Positions 11,371 through 21,744 of a stretch of 64,000 nucleotides of DNA are shown here, one piece after another. Origin of the DNA: Ceratopteris richardii (lineage: Eukaryota; Streptophyta; Polypodiopsida; Polypodiales; Pteridaceae); the NCBI GenBank assembly GCA_020310875.1, contig CM035407.1, forward strand, positions 64,874,158 to 64,938,157. The letters run 5' to 3'. Within the stretch, counting starts at the first letter, position 1. The number at the start of each line of letters is the position of its first letter. The notes beneath the pieces were generated by a model, which did no database searches, had not been told where the DNA came from, and saw nothing but the letters and a program-made list of their open reading frames with translations. The translations under genes and the position numbers were made by a program.

Positions 11371-12545
11371 CCCCCCCCACTCTCGCGTCTGTCGCCCTTG
11401 ACAGACCCTTGTCTAGAGGATTTTTGAACATAATATTGGACGACATCGGAGGCTAGGTGGTGTTCTTCTAGTCGTAAGCCGCGTGCTAGATCCGTGAGCA
11501 AATCATCCCAATTCACAGGTTCGAGAACGTCTGGATGAGGCACCCTCAATTGTTCTGAGTAAATAGTTCTCTCCACAGCAAATAATTGGAGGAGATGTGA
11601 TGGTCTGGGTATGAAGATTTCGGAGTGATATTCCCAGAATCCTGTGATGAACATCTCCTCAAATGTTTGTTTAAAGCAGGCTGGGAGGTACTTGATTCTG
11701 GCGTGCCAAGCATATATTACTTCAATTGATGGGGTGGTACTCATATCGTATACCAGATCCTGGTTTCCTGTTACGAAGCCTGCTCCTGAGAAGTGAGGGT
11801 CCTTAATGTTCTTAAACGTCCTGAAAGTGATCAGCATTAATTCAAATATTTTCATACACATCTGGGCCATCACATCGGGATTATTGCGTAGCCGAATGCT
11901 CCAGTGAAGGATTGTAGAAATCATGTAGTTCACCGTGGGGGGTCCTCGGGGAGGCGCTAGATAAACGTAATTTAACCATTTTGCACAGGCTTTGATGTCT
12001 CTGACAGCAATAGTGAATTCAGGCCAGGTGCGTCTTCGAAGAACTGGAATGTAACAAGGATTATATTTAATAAACAACGGCATATTATTCCAGGTTCGGA
12101 CCATTTCGGGATATGTTTCCAAAAGCCTGATCCTCCAGGTGGGTTGATGGATGGACCCACGCCTAGCACTCTCCGGTATATCATCTGGACCAAATTGTGT
12201 AGCAAATGTGGGAGGCTTGCCGCATCGTCGTTGAATTTCGACGTTGTAATCGGCCAAAAGTATGCAGTACGGCACATATTGGTCATCATTGGTGCCGATC
12301 CATCTATGATGAGACATGCTTCTGAAATATTCTGACCGTATGACAGTGTCTTCTAGGTTCGCTAGCGATTGGATCTGAATGGCCACTCGTTCTTCGTGGG
12401 TGTTCGCTGTCCTTTCCAGTGTCTGGAGCCACTCGGGTGCTTCTACTTCCAAGGTGTCTAGTCCCTCTAAGGTGCGTTGCCCTCCTGGCATCGGCATAGG
12501 AACATACGGTTCTTCGTACGAATCATCTACCTCAATAGGGACCAA
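11268..12545 (-). pseudogene. Gypsy-A ORF3, C-terminal domain (reads into the 3' LTR)
   Basis: 425 codons. The N-terminal part holds the acidic PMPMPGGQ linker, then a globular region of about 300 residues rich in Trp, Tyr and Pro, with conserved blocks shared with Gypsy-B: 'HATQF/FATQFGPDD', 'WR..LL..YPEM', 'VPRRRSW/VLRRRTW', 'DMSTTPS', 'FEEMF.TGFWEYHSE'. The tail after GGGVG is strongly basic and is encoded across the polypurine tract and inside the 3' LTR, ending at 11268. I recognise no known domain. In Gypsy-B the coiled coil and this domain share one frame, so here it was split from the preceding part by a single-base frameshift near 12600. Confidence 0.7.
11371..11385 (-). other. Gypsy-A polypurine tract
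   Basis: On the minus strand, a purine run (GAGAG, one T, eight G) stands directly before the TGTTGG start of the 3' LTR. It would prime plus-strand synthesis. It lies inside the ORF3 coding frame. Confidence 0.85.
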
Positions 12546-12592
12546 CTCTTCTGGCTCTGGTTCTACTACTGGAGAAGGCTGCCTCTCGTATG

Positions 12593-14404
12593 TCAGTAAC
12601 CTCTTTGTAATTCTGCCACCTGCTCAGTTAAGGCCTTTACCTCGTCTGAGGTAGAGGTTGATGGGGCGCTCTTCGGTTGCTCTTCCTGTTCCTTAAGTCT
12701 GCTCCGTAGTGTGTCACGTTCTCTTTCCAAGTCATCATGGGCTTCTAGAAGATCTGCAGAGCTTTCCAAAATGGTTTTCATCGTCTCCGAGGGGACTGCT
12801 TTGAACTGCTCCGGATCTATCTCGTGGGGAGAGCCTTCCATTGCTGCTTCCAGATTCTCTTCATTTTGTTTTTGCAATCTCTTGTTCTCTTCAAGTGCTG
12901 TGGCCATATGTTTCCTGAGTAGCGCCAAGTTACGTCGGACTCGTAGGTTATCGGCCTGGTATACTTCGAGCAAGGCTTCTAGTTGTTTGACGTCTGAATC
13001 TTTCGATGGTTGGGGGGCCTCTAATAGTGTTTGGTGAGCCTGCTCAAGCGTTGAATAACGTTGATTCACCTTTGCATTTTCTTCTTCAAGAATTGTAAGT
13101 TGCCTTTGTAAGTTCTGGTGATTTATTGTCAGTTGCTGATACCGGTCATCCAAAGCTCTGTACTCATTCTGAAGTTGGTAGACACATTGATTTAAAGCTT
13201 GGAATATACTATGTACATTAAATGATGCAGGGAGGGGTGAAGATGCAGGGGGAATGGGGGCGGGAAAGGGAGTGGTGAATGATGTGGATGCAAGTGGAGA
13301 TGTGGGTGGAGGGGGTATGGGAGATGGGGGTGGCATGGGGGGAGGGAGCGGTGCAGTGGCAGGAGATGTTTCCATAGTGTCAAGTGTTTGAGTGACCGTG
13401 TAGATGGGGATCGTGGGTGGGGTGGATGTGACGTTAATGAAGAGAGTGGTGAAAGTGGGCATGGTGACTCCCCCGAATTGGATTCCCGGAGAGAGTGGAA
13501 TCCCCATTACAATTGTGGTGGTAGTGGATGTGGTGGTGATAGTGTCATGTGGTGGAGTGAGTTGTGTAGTGAGGGGTGGGGAGGGTGGTGACAGTGGTGC
13601 CTCGTGATGTTCGTCTGTTTGCGTTGTATCTCCTGGTGCTGATACATTGATATGAATTTGTTTCCCGGATCTCATGGGACATGCGGGAACTCCTTTCTCA
13701 AATCGGTGAATGTAGGCCATTGCCTCATGAATGGCCTCATCCAATCCTACTGCATCTGCGTGTAGGTTGAGGGACTCGATGAACAGATCATCCACACCTT
13801 CTTCTGCCAGCATTTGGTTCATGAGTTTCTTGCCTGCTTCAAGTGACATTCTATGCTGTTCTTGAACTAGTTGCATGGTTCGATATAGTCTTTTTATTTG
13901 TTCCGAATACGCGGGGGCACTTGCTAACTCTGAAAGTTCATCATACGCTTGTTCTTCGTAGGGTTCTTCCTCTTGTTCTGTCTCTTGTTCATCTACGTCG
14001 ACTTCTACCACTTGCGGTCGGGTGGGGGCTGACGTTGTTGTATGGGTTTGTGGTTCTTGAGTTCGCTCGGTTTCCGTTTCGAGATTAGATTCATAGATTA
14101 GCCTAGCCACTTCTTCATCAGTAAGATCATTGAGAGTAAAACCCTGGGGAAATTCCAAGTCCGATGGGACTGGTGGAAACACTAGATTGGGTCCCTCTGT
14201 ACTTGGTCTTGGTAGCCAAATGGTGAATGGTCTAACGCGTCGTGTCTGGGGAGGGGTAATTTCTGGTGTAGTGGTGGCTCCCCTGGGTTGAGCGCAGGGT
14301 AATTGGACTCCCCCTCTCATCTTCTTTGATGGAGGACCTGTAGCTGACAGCCTTCTCTGGAATTCCTGGACTCGAGACCATACGAGTGCCCGCTGAATAG
14401 GCAC
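12593..14404 (-). pseudogene. Gypsy-A ORF3, proline-rich and coiled-coil part
   Basis: 603 codons. Residues 1-150 are acidic/mixed, about 165-240 hold an 'LYRTMQLV' helix region shared with Gypsy-B ('LYRTMEKVW'), 260-390 are rich in Pro, Thr and Ser, and about 395-603 form a long heptad-rich coiled coil ('LQRQLTILEEENAKVNQRY', 'LALLRKHMATALEENKRLQ'). The start M in 'MPIQRAL' is not a true start: Gypsy-B reads straight through the matching 'DLPIKRAL'. The function is unknown; a self-assembling structural protein is an inference from the coiled coil. Confidence 0.7.
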
Positions 14405-14405
14405 G

Positions 14406-15230
14406 TCATAGGCAATGTGGTACGTTGATAGGGAGGTTTTCTGCCTCTACCAAATACAAGCTAAACCATATCTTCTTTGGGGGCATGGTGAATCTTTCCT
14501 GTGCGGGGAAAGCAAAATGCTGCATGATGGTCCATAGGTGAAGAGCGATGGTCGGTGTCATTGCTACCATGTCCTTCAGCTTATTGAGATCTTTATGTTT
14601 CATTCGGCTTGGAACCATTGTTTCCTTTTCAGTAGGAATGTGCATACCATACATACCCAATGCTTCTCGTACCAGATTGAGGGTCAGTTTGAATCTTTTA
14701 AGTTCGTGACCCGGAAATAGTGAAGGTACCACAAAAGTGCTGTCGCCTCCCTTGGCCCTGCTAGGAGTGATGGTAAAGATAAGATAAGAACAACGTAAGA
14801 AATCTGGCTTCGGTAGGTGGGCTCTGAAATAACTGTCCAGGCCTGCTTTGGTCCATACGGAACGCATGACTTCGGCATTCTGATAGCTCTCAAATTCGCG
14901 TGTGAAAAAATGGTAGCGTCCCCATTTACCATTAAACTCCAATTCAGCTTCCGAGAAATAGGTTCCATCGCCCAACGGTCTTGCAACATCACTGAACCAA
15001 TGCGCGTGTTTGCCCACTTGAGAGGTGTGCCCCTGGGGAGGATCCTGAACTGGGAGTACATGCACAGCTTGAAGTTCTTGCGGCCTTTCGGTGAGATGTG
15101 GTTCGAGGAGGAGTGTTTCTATATCCACAATCTGTGCGCTGGATCCGGCGTGAGAACTGGCACCTCCGGCTTTTGCCATGGCCCTGCTTGCTTGATGGTT
15201 CTGTGAGAATATAGAACCAGGAGTTAACAT
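14406..15230 (-). pseudogene. Gypsy-A ORF3, N-terminal domain
   Basis: 274 codons. Core blocks 'HWFSDVARPLGDG', 'YHFFTREFESYQN', 'LPKPDFLRCSYL' and 'MQHFAFPAQERFTMPPKKIW' match Gypsy-B one to one. Compared with Gypsy-B about 40 residues are missing before the frameshift at about 14410-14440, and the other frame carries on as YHIAYDVPIQRAL. The better-kept Gypsy-B copy ends this domain in a way that resembles the C-terminal part of the 'putative plant transposon protein' family found in Athila-type env-position ORFs; that match is from memory and tentative. Confidence 0.65.
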
Positions 15231-15408
15231 CGTGATGGACAGAATAAATCCGTTGTTGTCCCCGTTACAACATTAACGTGAGGTAGATGATGAGTCAGTG
15301 GTTAGTAAGTGCACGATGACAGTGTGTGTAGTTAATTCCTGGATAGTCCTAGGAGCTAGATGGAAAGATGCACTGTCTGACTAATGCAGTTAGTAAGTGG
15401 AGATGAAT

Positions 15409-16176
15409 TCACAGATTGGGGTCGGGGGGTTTATTACAAGTCTTAGGTTGCCAAACGCCATGAATGACTTTTGGTCTTGGTTTTGTGGAGATTTGGGAGG
15501 GTTGCACGAGTAATTCTGCTGGGAGTTGTTGTGTCATTGGGACCCATTTACGAGTGAGTCTATGCGTGCTTCTAGGTGGTAGTGTGTTTGAGTGTATCAA
15601 ACAAGAGTGGGCGGCGGCTGCTTGAGCGAGTGAACCCTGTCGTGTATGATGTGAATTGTGTGGGGATAATTGAGCCCGCAAGCAAGCCTTAGGCACCCAA
15701 ATATGTCTTGATTGTGGGTCAGCCTTCATCGACTTCTTGGGTACCCAAATGGATTTCACTTTCTCCACAGAGGTTTTAGGAGTCCTCTTATTAGCATCAA
15801 GTCGTTGATTACTAATAGGAAGTTGAGACCGTTGTTGCGACTTAGTTATGGTCGGCAGCTCGTCTTTCAGCACCCACATTTGTTTCATCGGCTGAGTTGT
15901 TCTGCTTCGCACGTTCTTTTGATCTCTCACCTGGAGAGTCTTCAGTGATTGATCTGCCCTGAGTTGCTCCCTCCTTCTGGCCTTTGGAAAAGAAGGGAGT
16001 TCCATTGTGGTTCTTACTCCTTCTTTGAGATCTTCGTTCTTCTGTATCACATAGCCTTTGACAAGAACAGCATGGTCAACTTCATGTGTACCCCTGGAGG
16101 GACCAGGAGTCTGTGCTCTTCCTAGTTCCTTGAGTGCTCCATTATTTAACTCAATTGTAATTCTAGTTTGATTCAC
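15409..16176 (-). pseudogene. Gypsy-A pol tail with spaced W-V-P-K motifs
   Basis: 255 codons in the same frame as pol, separated from it by one TAG (16177-16179). It is Arg/Lys/Gln/Ser-rich and probably disordered. Five short motifs are spaced along it: WVLK (W101), WVPK (W144), WVPK (W160), WVPM (W211), WQPK (W242). Gypsy-B has W151, W196, W212 and W262, so spacing of 43-45, 16 and 50-51 residues is kept while the linkers differ. This pattern suggests a selected binding function. I do not recognise a named domain. Confidence 0.65.
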
Positions 16177-19100
16177 CTATACCTGAAGAAGTCCACTTCT
16201 TAGGTTTAAGTTGACTGCTTGGCCATAGATCCAGTCTTGACCCAAGACAAGGGGTTCAGTGAGGTCCTCATCTTGACATACTAGTACTTTAACTGTCATT
16301 GCCTCATCATGAATATAGAGGGGAAGTTCCACCTCGCCTATGCAAGGGGTTTCCATGCCTCCCAATCCTATGAGATATGCTTTCACAGGATTGACAGTCA
16401 ATTGCAACTCTTGACAGTAAGACAATTTAACAGCACTAGTGGATGTACCTGAGTCAATCAAGGCTCTTACAGTCCTTGCACTCTTTCCTTGTCCTATATC
16501 TAAGGTTATGAAAGGACGTCGATCAGTTATCCTTTGTGAGCTCATACCTGAAACTTCACACATAGCCACGTCATATCCCTGATCTGCATATGCATCTTGC
16601 CTAGGGTGCTCTCTACCTTGTCTTCTTAATTTCATTCTCCGTATGCGCTCTAGGGCTTCTGCTTGAGCTTCTTCTCGAATTCGCTTTTCTTCCTCTTTAC
16701 GTTTCCTAGCAGTGTTAAGTCGACTTAGCATTTCCTCTGTGAGAGGTTCCTGATACAACTTGACTCTGCATCCGCTGATATAACTTGGGAGAACATCGCC
16801 TTCTAATGTGGCTAGTTGCACTGCTCCACTTGTTGAGATTCTGTTAATGATCATGGGTCCGTAACCTCTCTTCTCCAGTTTCCTCGCATGTTGTTTCAAA
16901 GTGTATACTAGTACTAGGTCGCCTGCCTTCAAACCTTTATCCTTAACATGGGCATCAAAATACGCCTTCTGTCGTTTCTTAGCTGCATATATCCCTGCAG
17001 TTGCCCTTAGTCTTGTTTCTCCTAATCGTTCAAGGTCAAAAAGTCTAGAGGAGAGTTCATGACCCGTCCATTCGTGCTCTTGTGCTACCTTCAATGTAGG
17101 TATCAAGAAGTCCAATGGTAGCACAACATTTTGGCCAAACACCATCTGAAAGGGGGTGGCTTGGAGTACCGTTTTGTAGGTGACTCGGTATGCCCAAACA
17201 GCATGGTGTAGCTGTTTGTCCCAATCAGAGCATTTATTATTCACGAGCTTGGTCAACACATTGCACAGAATCTTGTTTGTGCTTTCGGCTTGCCCATTAG
17301 CTTGTGGGTGGTAGGGTGCAGACTTCTTATGAACTACCAAGAATTCGTGGAGTAGATTTTCAATCACTTCGTTCAAGAAATGAGTGCCTCTATCACTCAC
17401 TAACTCTATAGGTAGCCCGTATCTTGTGAACACATTCTCAAATAAAAACTTGGCTGTTGTTTGAGCATCGTTCTTAGTTGTGGCTTTTACCTCTACCCAC
17501 TTTGTTAGATAGTCTGTCGCAACAATGATATATTCTGCATGGGAACCCTTAGCTGGGGGATTAATAGGACCTACAAAGTCTATTCCCCACTTAGAGAATG
17601 CACGTCCACCCATCATAGGTTTCAGTGGCATCTCATCTTTACGTATAGGATATTGAGTTCTCTGACAGACATCAGAACGTTTCACATAGGTATGTGCGTC
17701 CATGTGAAGGGTCGGCCACCAAAAGCCTGCAAATAGTATTGCCTTGATCACCCGATCTGGACCAAAATGTCCTCCTGCTACACCTTGGTGAGCAGTGTCT
17801 AAGATTTTGAGATACTCACTTTCATGGACACATAGTCTCAAGTAACCATCTTTACCACGTTTGTATAGATTGCCGCCAATGAGAGAGTAATCCTGGGCTT
17901 CTTGTTCTAAACTCCTTTTCCTGGCAAGCGTCATGTCTTGAGGGAATGTTTTCGTCCTCAGGAAGGATACTATTGGTTCACTCCAATCTGGCACTAGGGA
18001 CACTTGATAAAGAGTGGCATATTCCACAGGTGGTTTAGTGCAACAGATTGGGCATTCCTTGCACAATTTTTGGACATCAGCTTCCATAGTTGGCCAATGT
18101 ACTCCTAGTCTTCTTAGTGTTTGTAGGGTTCGTTGCTTTGAATGGTGTTGCTCTAATGCACCTACATGTGCTAATTGCAACCATTTTGTGTATTCATCCT
18201 CTTCCACACAACAGGCCAAGATCCCTTGATTTGTGTGCTTGTACATACTTCCAGCCATGATGTGATACTTTTGGGCTTTTACTACCTCCCTATCTTGCGT
18301 GTTTATTACTGGGTGACTAGGCCCGTATGTCAATACTGGCACTAGTGTCTTAGCCCACTGTGGCACCACTTCCAAATTAAACAAGTAAGCATCAGGAAGG
18401 TCATCTGACACTCCTTGTGGGGCTTCTCCAGATGTGAGCCTAGAAAGATGATCAGCTCTCAAATGAGTCCTCCCTTTTCTTACCACAACCTCGAAATCAT
18501 ATTCCATTAGTAAGAGAAACCATCTTACTAACCTTCCTGTATTGCATGGCTTGTTCACTAGATATAACAATGCTTGGTGGTCAGTAAAAAATTTAAACTT
18601 ATTTGCCAGCAGATAATGTCTAAATTTCTTGACTGCATATACCATGCCTAAGCCTTCTCTCTCAGTAGTGGTGTAATTGCGTTCAGCTGCATTTAATTGT
18701 CTACTAGCATAGGCAATTGGAAGATCCATATTACCTTCACCAGTAGGTTGAGCAAGCACACACCCAATGGCATAACTGGATGCATCCACATGAACATGGA
18801 AAGGCTTGTTCCAATCTGGTGTGGTCAGGATTGGTGCTGAACATAATCTTCTTTTAAGCTCCTGGAAGGAATTCTCACATTCATCCGTCCACTCAAAGTT
18901 AGTCAAGAGTCCGTACATGGGCTTTGCGATGACAGCATACATGTGAATGAACCGGCGGTAGTAACCACAATGCCCTATGAAAGCTTGTACTTCCTTGACA
19001 TTCCTTGGCCTAGGTAGCTCTGCTATGGCTCTCACCTTCTCTTCATCAGTGGATATGCCATTCTTTGAAACTATGTGTCCTAGAATCTTGCCTTGCCTGA

Positions 19101-20064
19101 CAATGAAAACACATTTTTCTGGGTTTAGGCAGACTTGATATTCTCTACATTTGTCAAAGATTTGTCTGAGTTCGGGAATATGGGTTTGCCTAATGTTGGA
19201 ATGAGCACAAAGATCATCAACATAGACTTCCAAATTCTTCCTCAGGAACTCCTTAAATACATGGCACATTAGTCTCTGGAAGGTAGCTGGAGCATTGGTA
19301 AGCCCAAATGGCATTACACGAAAGGCAAATATCCCCCACTCTGTGGCAAAAGCTGTCTTATGCTGATCTTCTGGAGCTATGGCTACTTGATTGTAGCCAG
19401 AGAATCCATCCAGGAAGCTGTACACTTCCTTGCCTGCTACTCTTTCTAAGAGATATTCTGTGATGGGAAGCGGATAGTTATCTCGGATTGTGGCTGCATT
19501 GACCTTCTTTAAGTTAATGCATACACGCATCTTTCCATTTTTCTTGGGCACCACTACAATGGGGGATACCCACTCAGTGTGCTCAATTTCATAGATAAAT
19601 CCAGCTTCAACCAGTCTATCTATCTCCTCTTTGATCTTAGCAGCGTAATTATCGTTATATGTATAGGGCTTTTGCTTAGAGGGTTTGGCATCTGAAGTCA
19701 TGGGGATGGTATGTGAGCATATGTCTGGATCAACACCTTTTAAGTCCTTGTAACTCCAAGCGAATACATCTCTGTATTCTCTTAGAAAGGCTATTAACGC
19801 ATGCTCTTCTTCCTCTGTTAGGTCATGGCCTATGTACGTGCATCTCTCCTCTCCTTCTTCTAGGGCCACTACTATTTTCTTGGTGGTTTCTTTGTTATCA
19901 TAGGCCTCTCCTGATTGCGCCTCCCGTTTAGGCATTCTTATCATAACTCTCCTGTCGTCTATCTCGTACTTCTTAAAATTTTCTGGGAACTCAAACAAAG
20001 ATTCTTCCTCTTCTGGGGAGACTTCTCTCTTCTTTCGTTTCTTTCCTTCTTCCTTCGGGGTCAC
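16177..20064 (-). pseudogene. Gypsy-A pol: RT, RNase H, integrase with doubled HHCC, second protease
   Basis: 1295 codons. RT about 145-320 with YVDD at 281-284. RNase H about 415-545 (D427, E470, D494). Two HHCC zinc modules follow: H633/H640/C668/C671 and H759/H766/S797/C800, the latter with a Cys to Ser change; Gypsy-B keeps Cys. Integrase core D829, D891, E927 with the canonical 35-residue D-E spacing. A basic linker (about 1110-1150), then a retropepsin-like domain with 'ALIDSGTSTSAVK' (D1204) and 'PLVLGQDW' (1271-1278). The frame is the same as that of PR1 upstream; only a TAG at 20107-20109 separates them, where Gypsy-B has Gln. So one Gag-PR-RT-IN-PR polyprotein was the likely ancestral product. 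Confidence 0.93.
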
Positions 20065-20106
20065 ATGTGTTGCTAATCTTACGTCACTTGTAAGCTCTCC
20101 ATGCCT

Positions 20107-21744
20107 CTAGGGTAGGAATTCTACTTCATGGAAGTATTCTTCATCTGATGCAAATGGTGGGTCCATAATGATTGACTCTAGGTCGGAGTCACTTGCATCC
20201 TCAAATGCATCAGGGCTAGGTTCACATTCTTCTAGAACTGCCTCTCCCATGATTGGCTCTATGGAGAAGACTGAAATGTCATAGCCATCCTCATCACAGT
20301 GAGGTGTCCATTGTTCCTCATTGATGGCTACATCCATTGTTGCTAAGATTTCTGCCCAGTCGTGGGGTTCAAATTCTTCGTCAGGAAAGACTACAGGTGC
20401 ATAGGCTGGGTCATGAATTGATCTATGGTTTTCTTTTGCACCTACCTCTCTGGCTTTTTCTCTCTTCTCTTCCTCTACTGCTACTTTACACATCCATAAG
20501 TGAGTGTCTTCATGCATCCATGAGGATCCTGATCCTATGGAATGCACCGATTCCGTATCGTCCTTGGCTCTATGGATGGGGTTCCATTGGATAGGAGGGA
20601 CATCTCTATGAGAGTAATCCTTGAGATTGACTTTGGTCGTAACACCTAAGTGCTGCAGGTATAAAGAATTGGTTCCCCAATCCTGTACCACTTGCAACTG
20701 TCGCATAAAAGGTCGTCCCAAGATCATCTCGTAGGCATGATTTTTGCTGAAGTCACATATGGAAAATGTGTGCTCAAACTCGACACCACAGGTGGTGAGA
20801 GTTATTCCTTCTAGCAATCCTAAGGGTCTCTCAATATGACCATCGGCCATCTGCAATTTCATTCTCGTTGGCCTGAGTGCTGGCTTGCCCCAACGCTTCC
20901 ATAGGGAAGTGGTGGCAATTGCAACTCCTGCGCCTGAGTCCAAAATTGCCTTGGTGGTATACTCTTGGTAGGTAATGGGAAGATAGGTGTTCCCTTCTTC
21001 ACCTTCACACATATCTCCTATCTTATCCAAGGGTATCTCTGGCACTATCCTATGGGATCCTACCTGGGAACGAGGTTTGGCTATCTCGGGCACTTGATTG
21101 GCTACATGTTCCCACACTTCTGGTCTAACCTTAAGCAGCTCTTCCAAAGTGAGATTACATTGCACTTTGGTAGTCTTTACTACCTCTGTGTTCCTAGGTA
21201 TGACTAAGTCTTCATTTCGTATTATGACTGTGGGGGTTCTCATACAAGTAGACTTGACTTCCCATGGGCCCGTGAAGTGAGGTAATTCCTGTAGAGAGTT
21301 AGACTCAAAGTCTAATCTCTCTTGTGATTGGGTATTCTCCTGCTCTCCATAAATGGAAGGAAGGTCTTGTGGGAATTGATCGTGTGTGTCATCCACCAGT
21401 TCAATGGGGGGAGGGACCTCACTTTCCTTAGCCCATTTGTCTTCTTGAATCTCGCGTAGGAATTCTGGTGTGAACCGATTCATAGAAGATGATGTGTCTG
21501 GCTCCGTAGAGTTAGGCACATAGGCTCTCTGGGTAGGAAGACCTGCTCTTTCACTAGCCTTGTTATGGTGTTGAGTGGCGAGTTCCTTTCGTGATTGTGC
21601 CATTGGATTCTCTATTCTTTCTAGGGAGGGGGGATTGTCTGATTCTGTGGAGTTGGGTACGTAAGCTTTTGATGGGGAATGGGTCATGTTTTTGCTTGCT
21701 TTATCTCTTTCTTGATTTTTTTTCTTCCTTGGTAGATCTTGCAA
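20107..21744 (-). pseudogene. Gypsy-A protease 1 region
   Basis: 545 codons between gag and RT. Aspartic protease motifs: 'AILDSGAGVAIATTSLW' (D269) and 'YEMILGRPFMRQL' (341-346), so a canonical Ty3-type PR. The N-terminal part has two copies of AYVPNSTE (residues 27-34 and 74-81), a local duplication not seen in Gypsy-B. The C-terminal 130 residues are acidic ('DEEFEPHDWAEIL', 'WTPHCDEDGYD') and conserved in Gypsy-B. It overlaps the gag end by 44 nt in another frame; Gypsy-B has gag and PR1 in one frame, so the shift here, at an A8 run near 21715-21725, is likely an indel. Confidence 0.9.

Noticed and set aside
11268..15230. ORF3 as a classic envelope glycoprotein
   Set aside because: No signal peptide or transmembrane segment is visible; the coiled coil alone is not enough.
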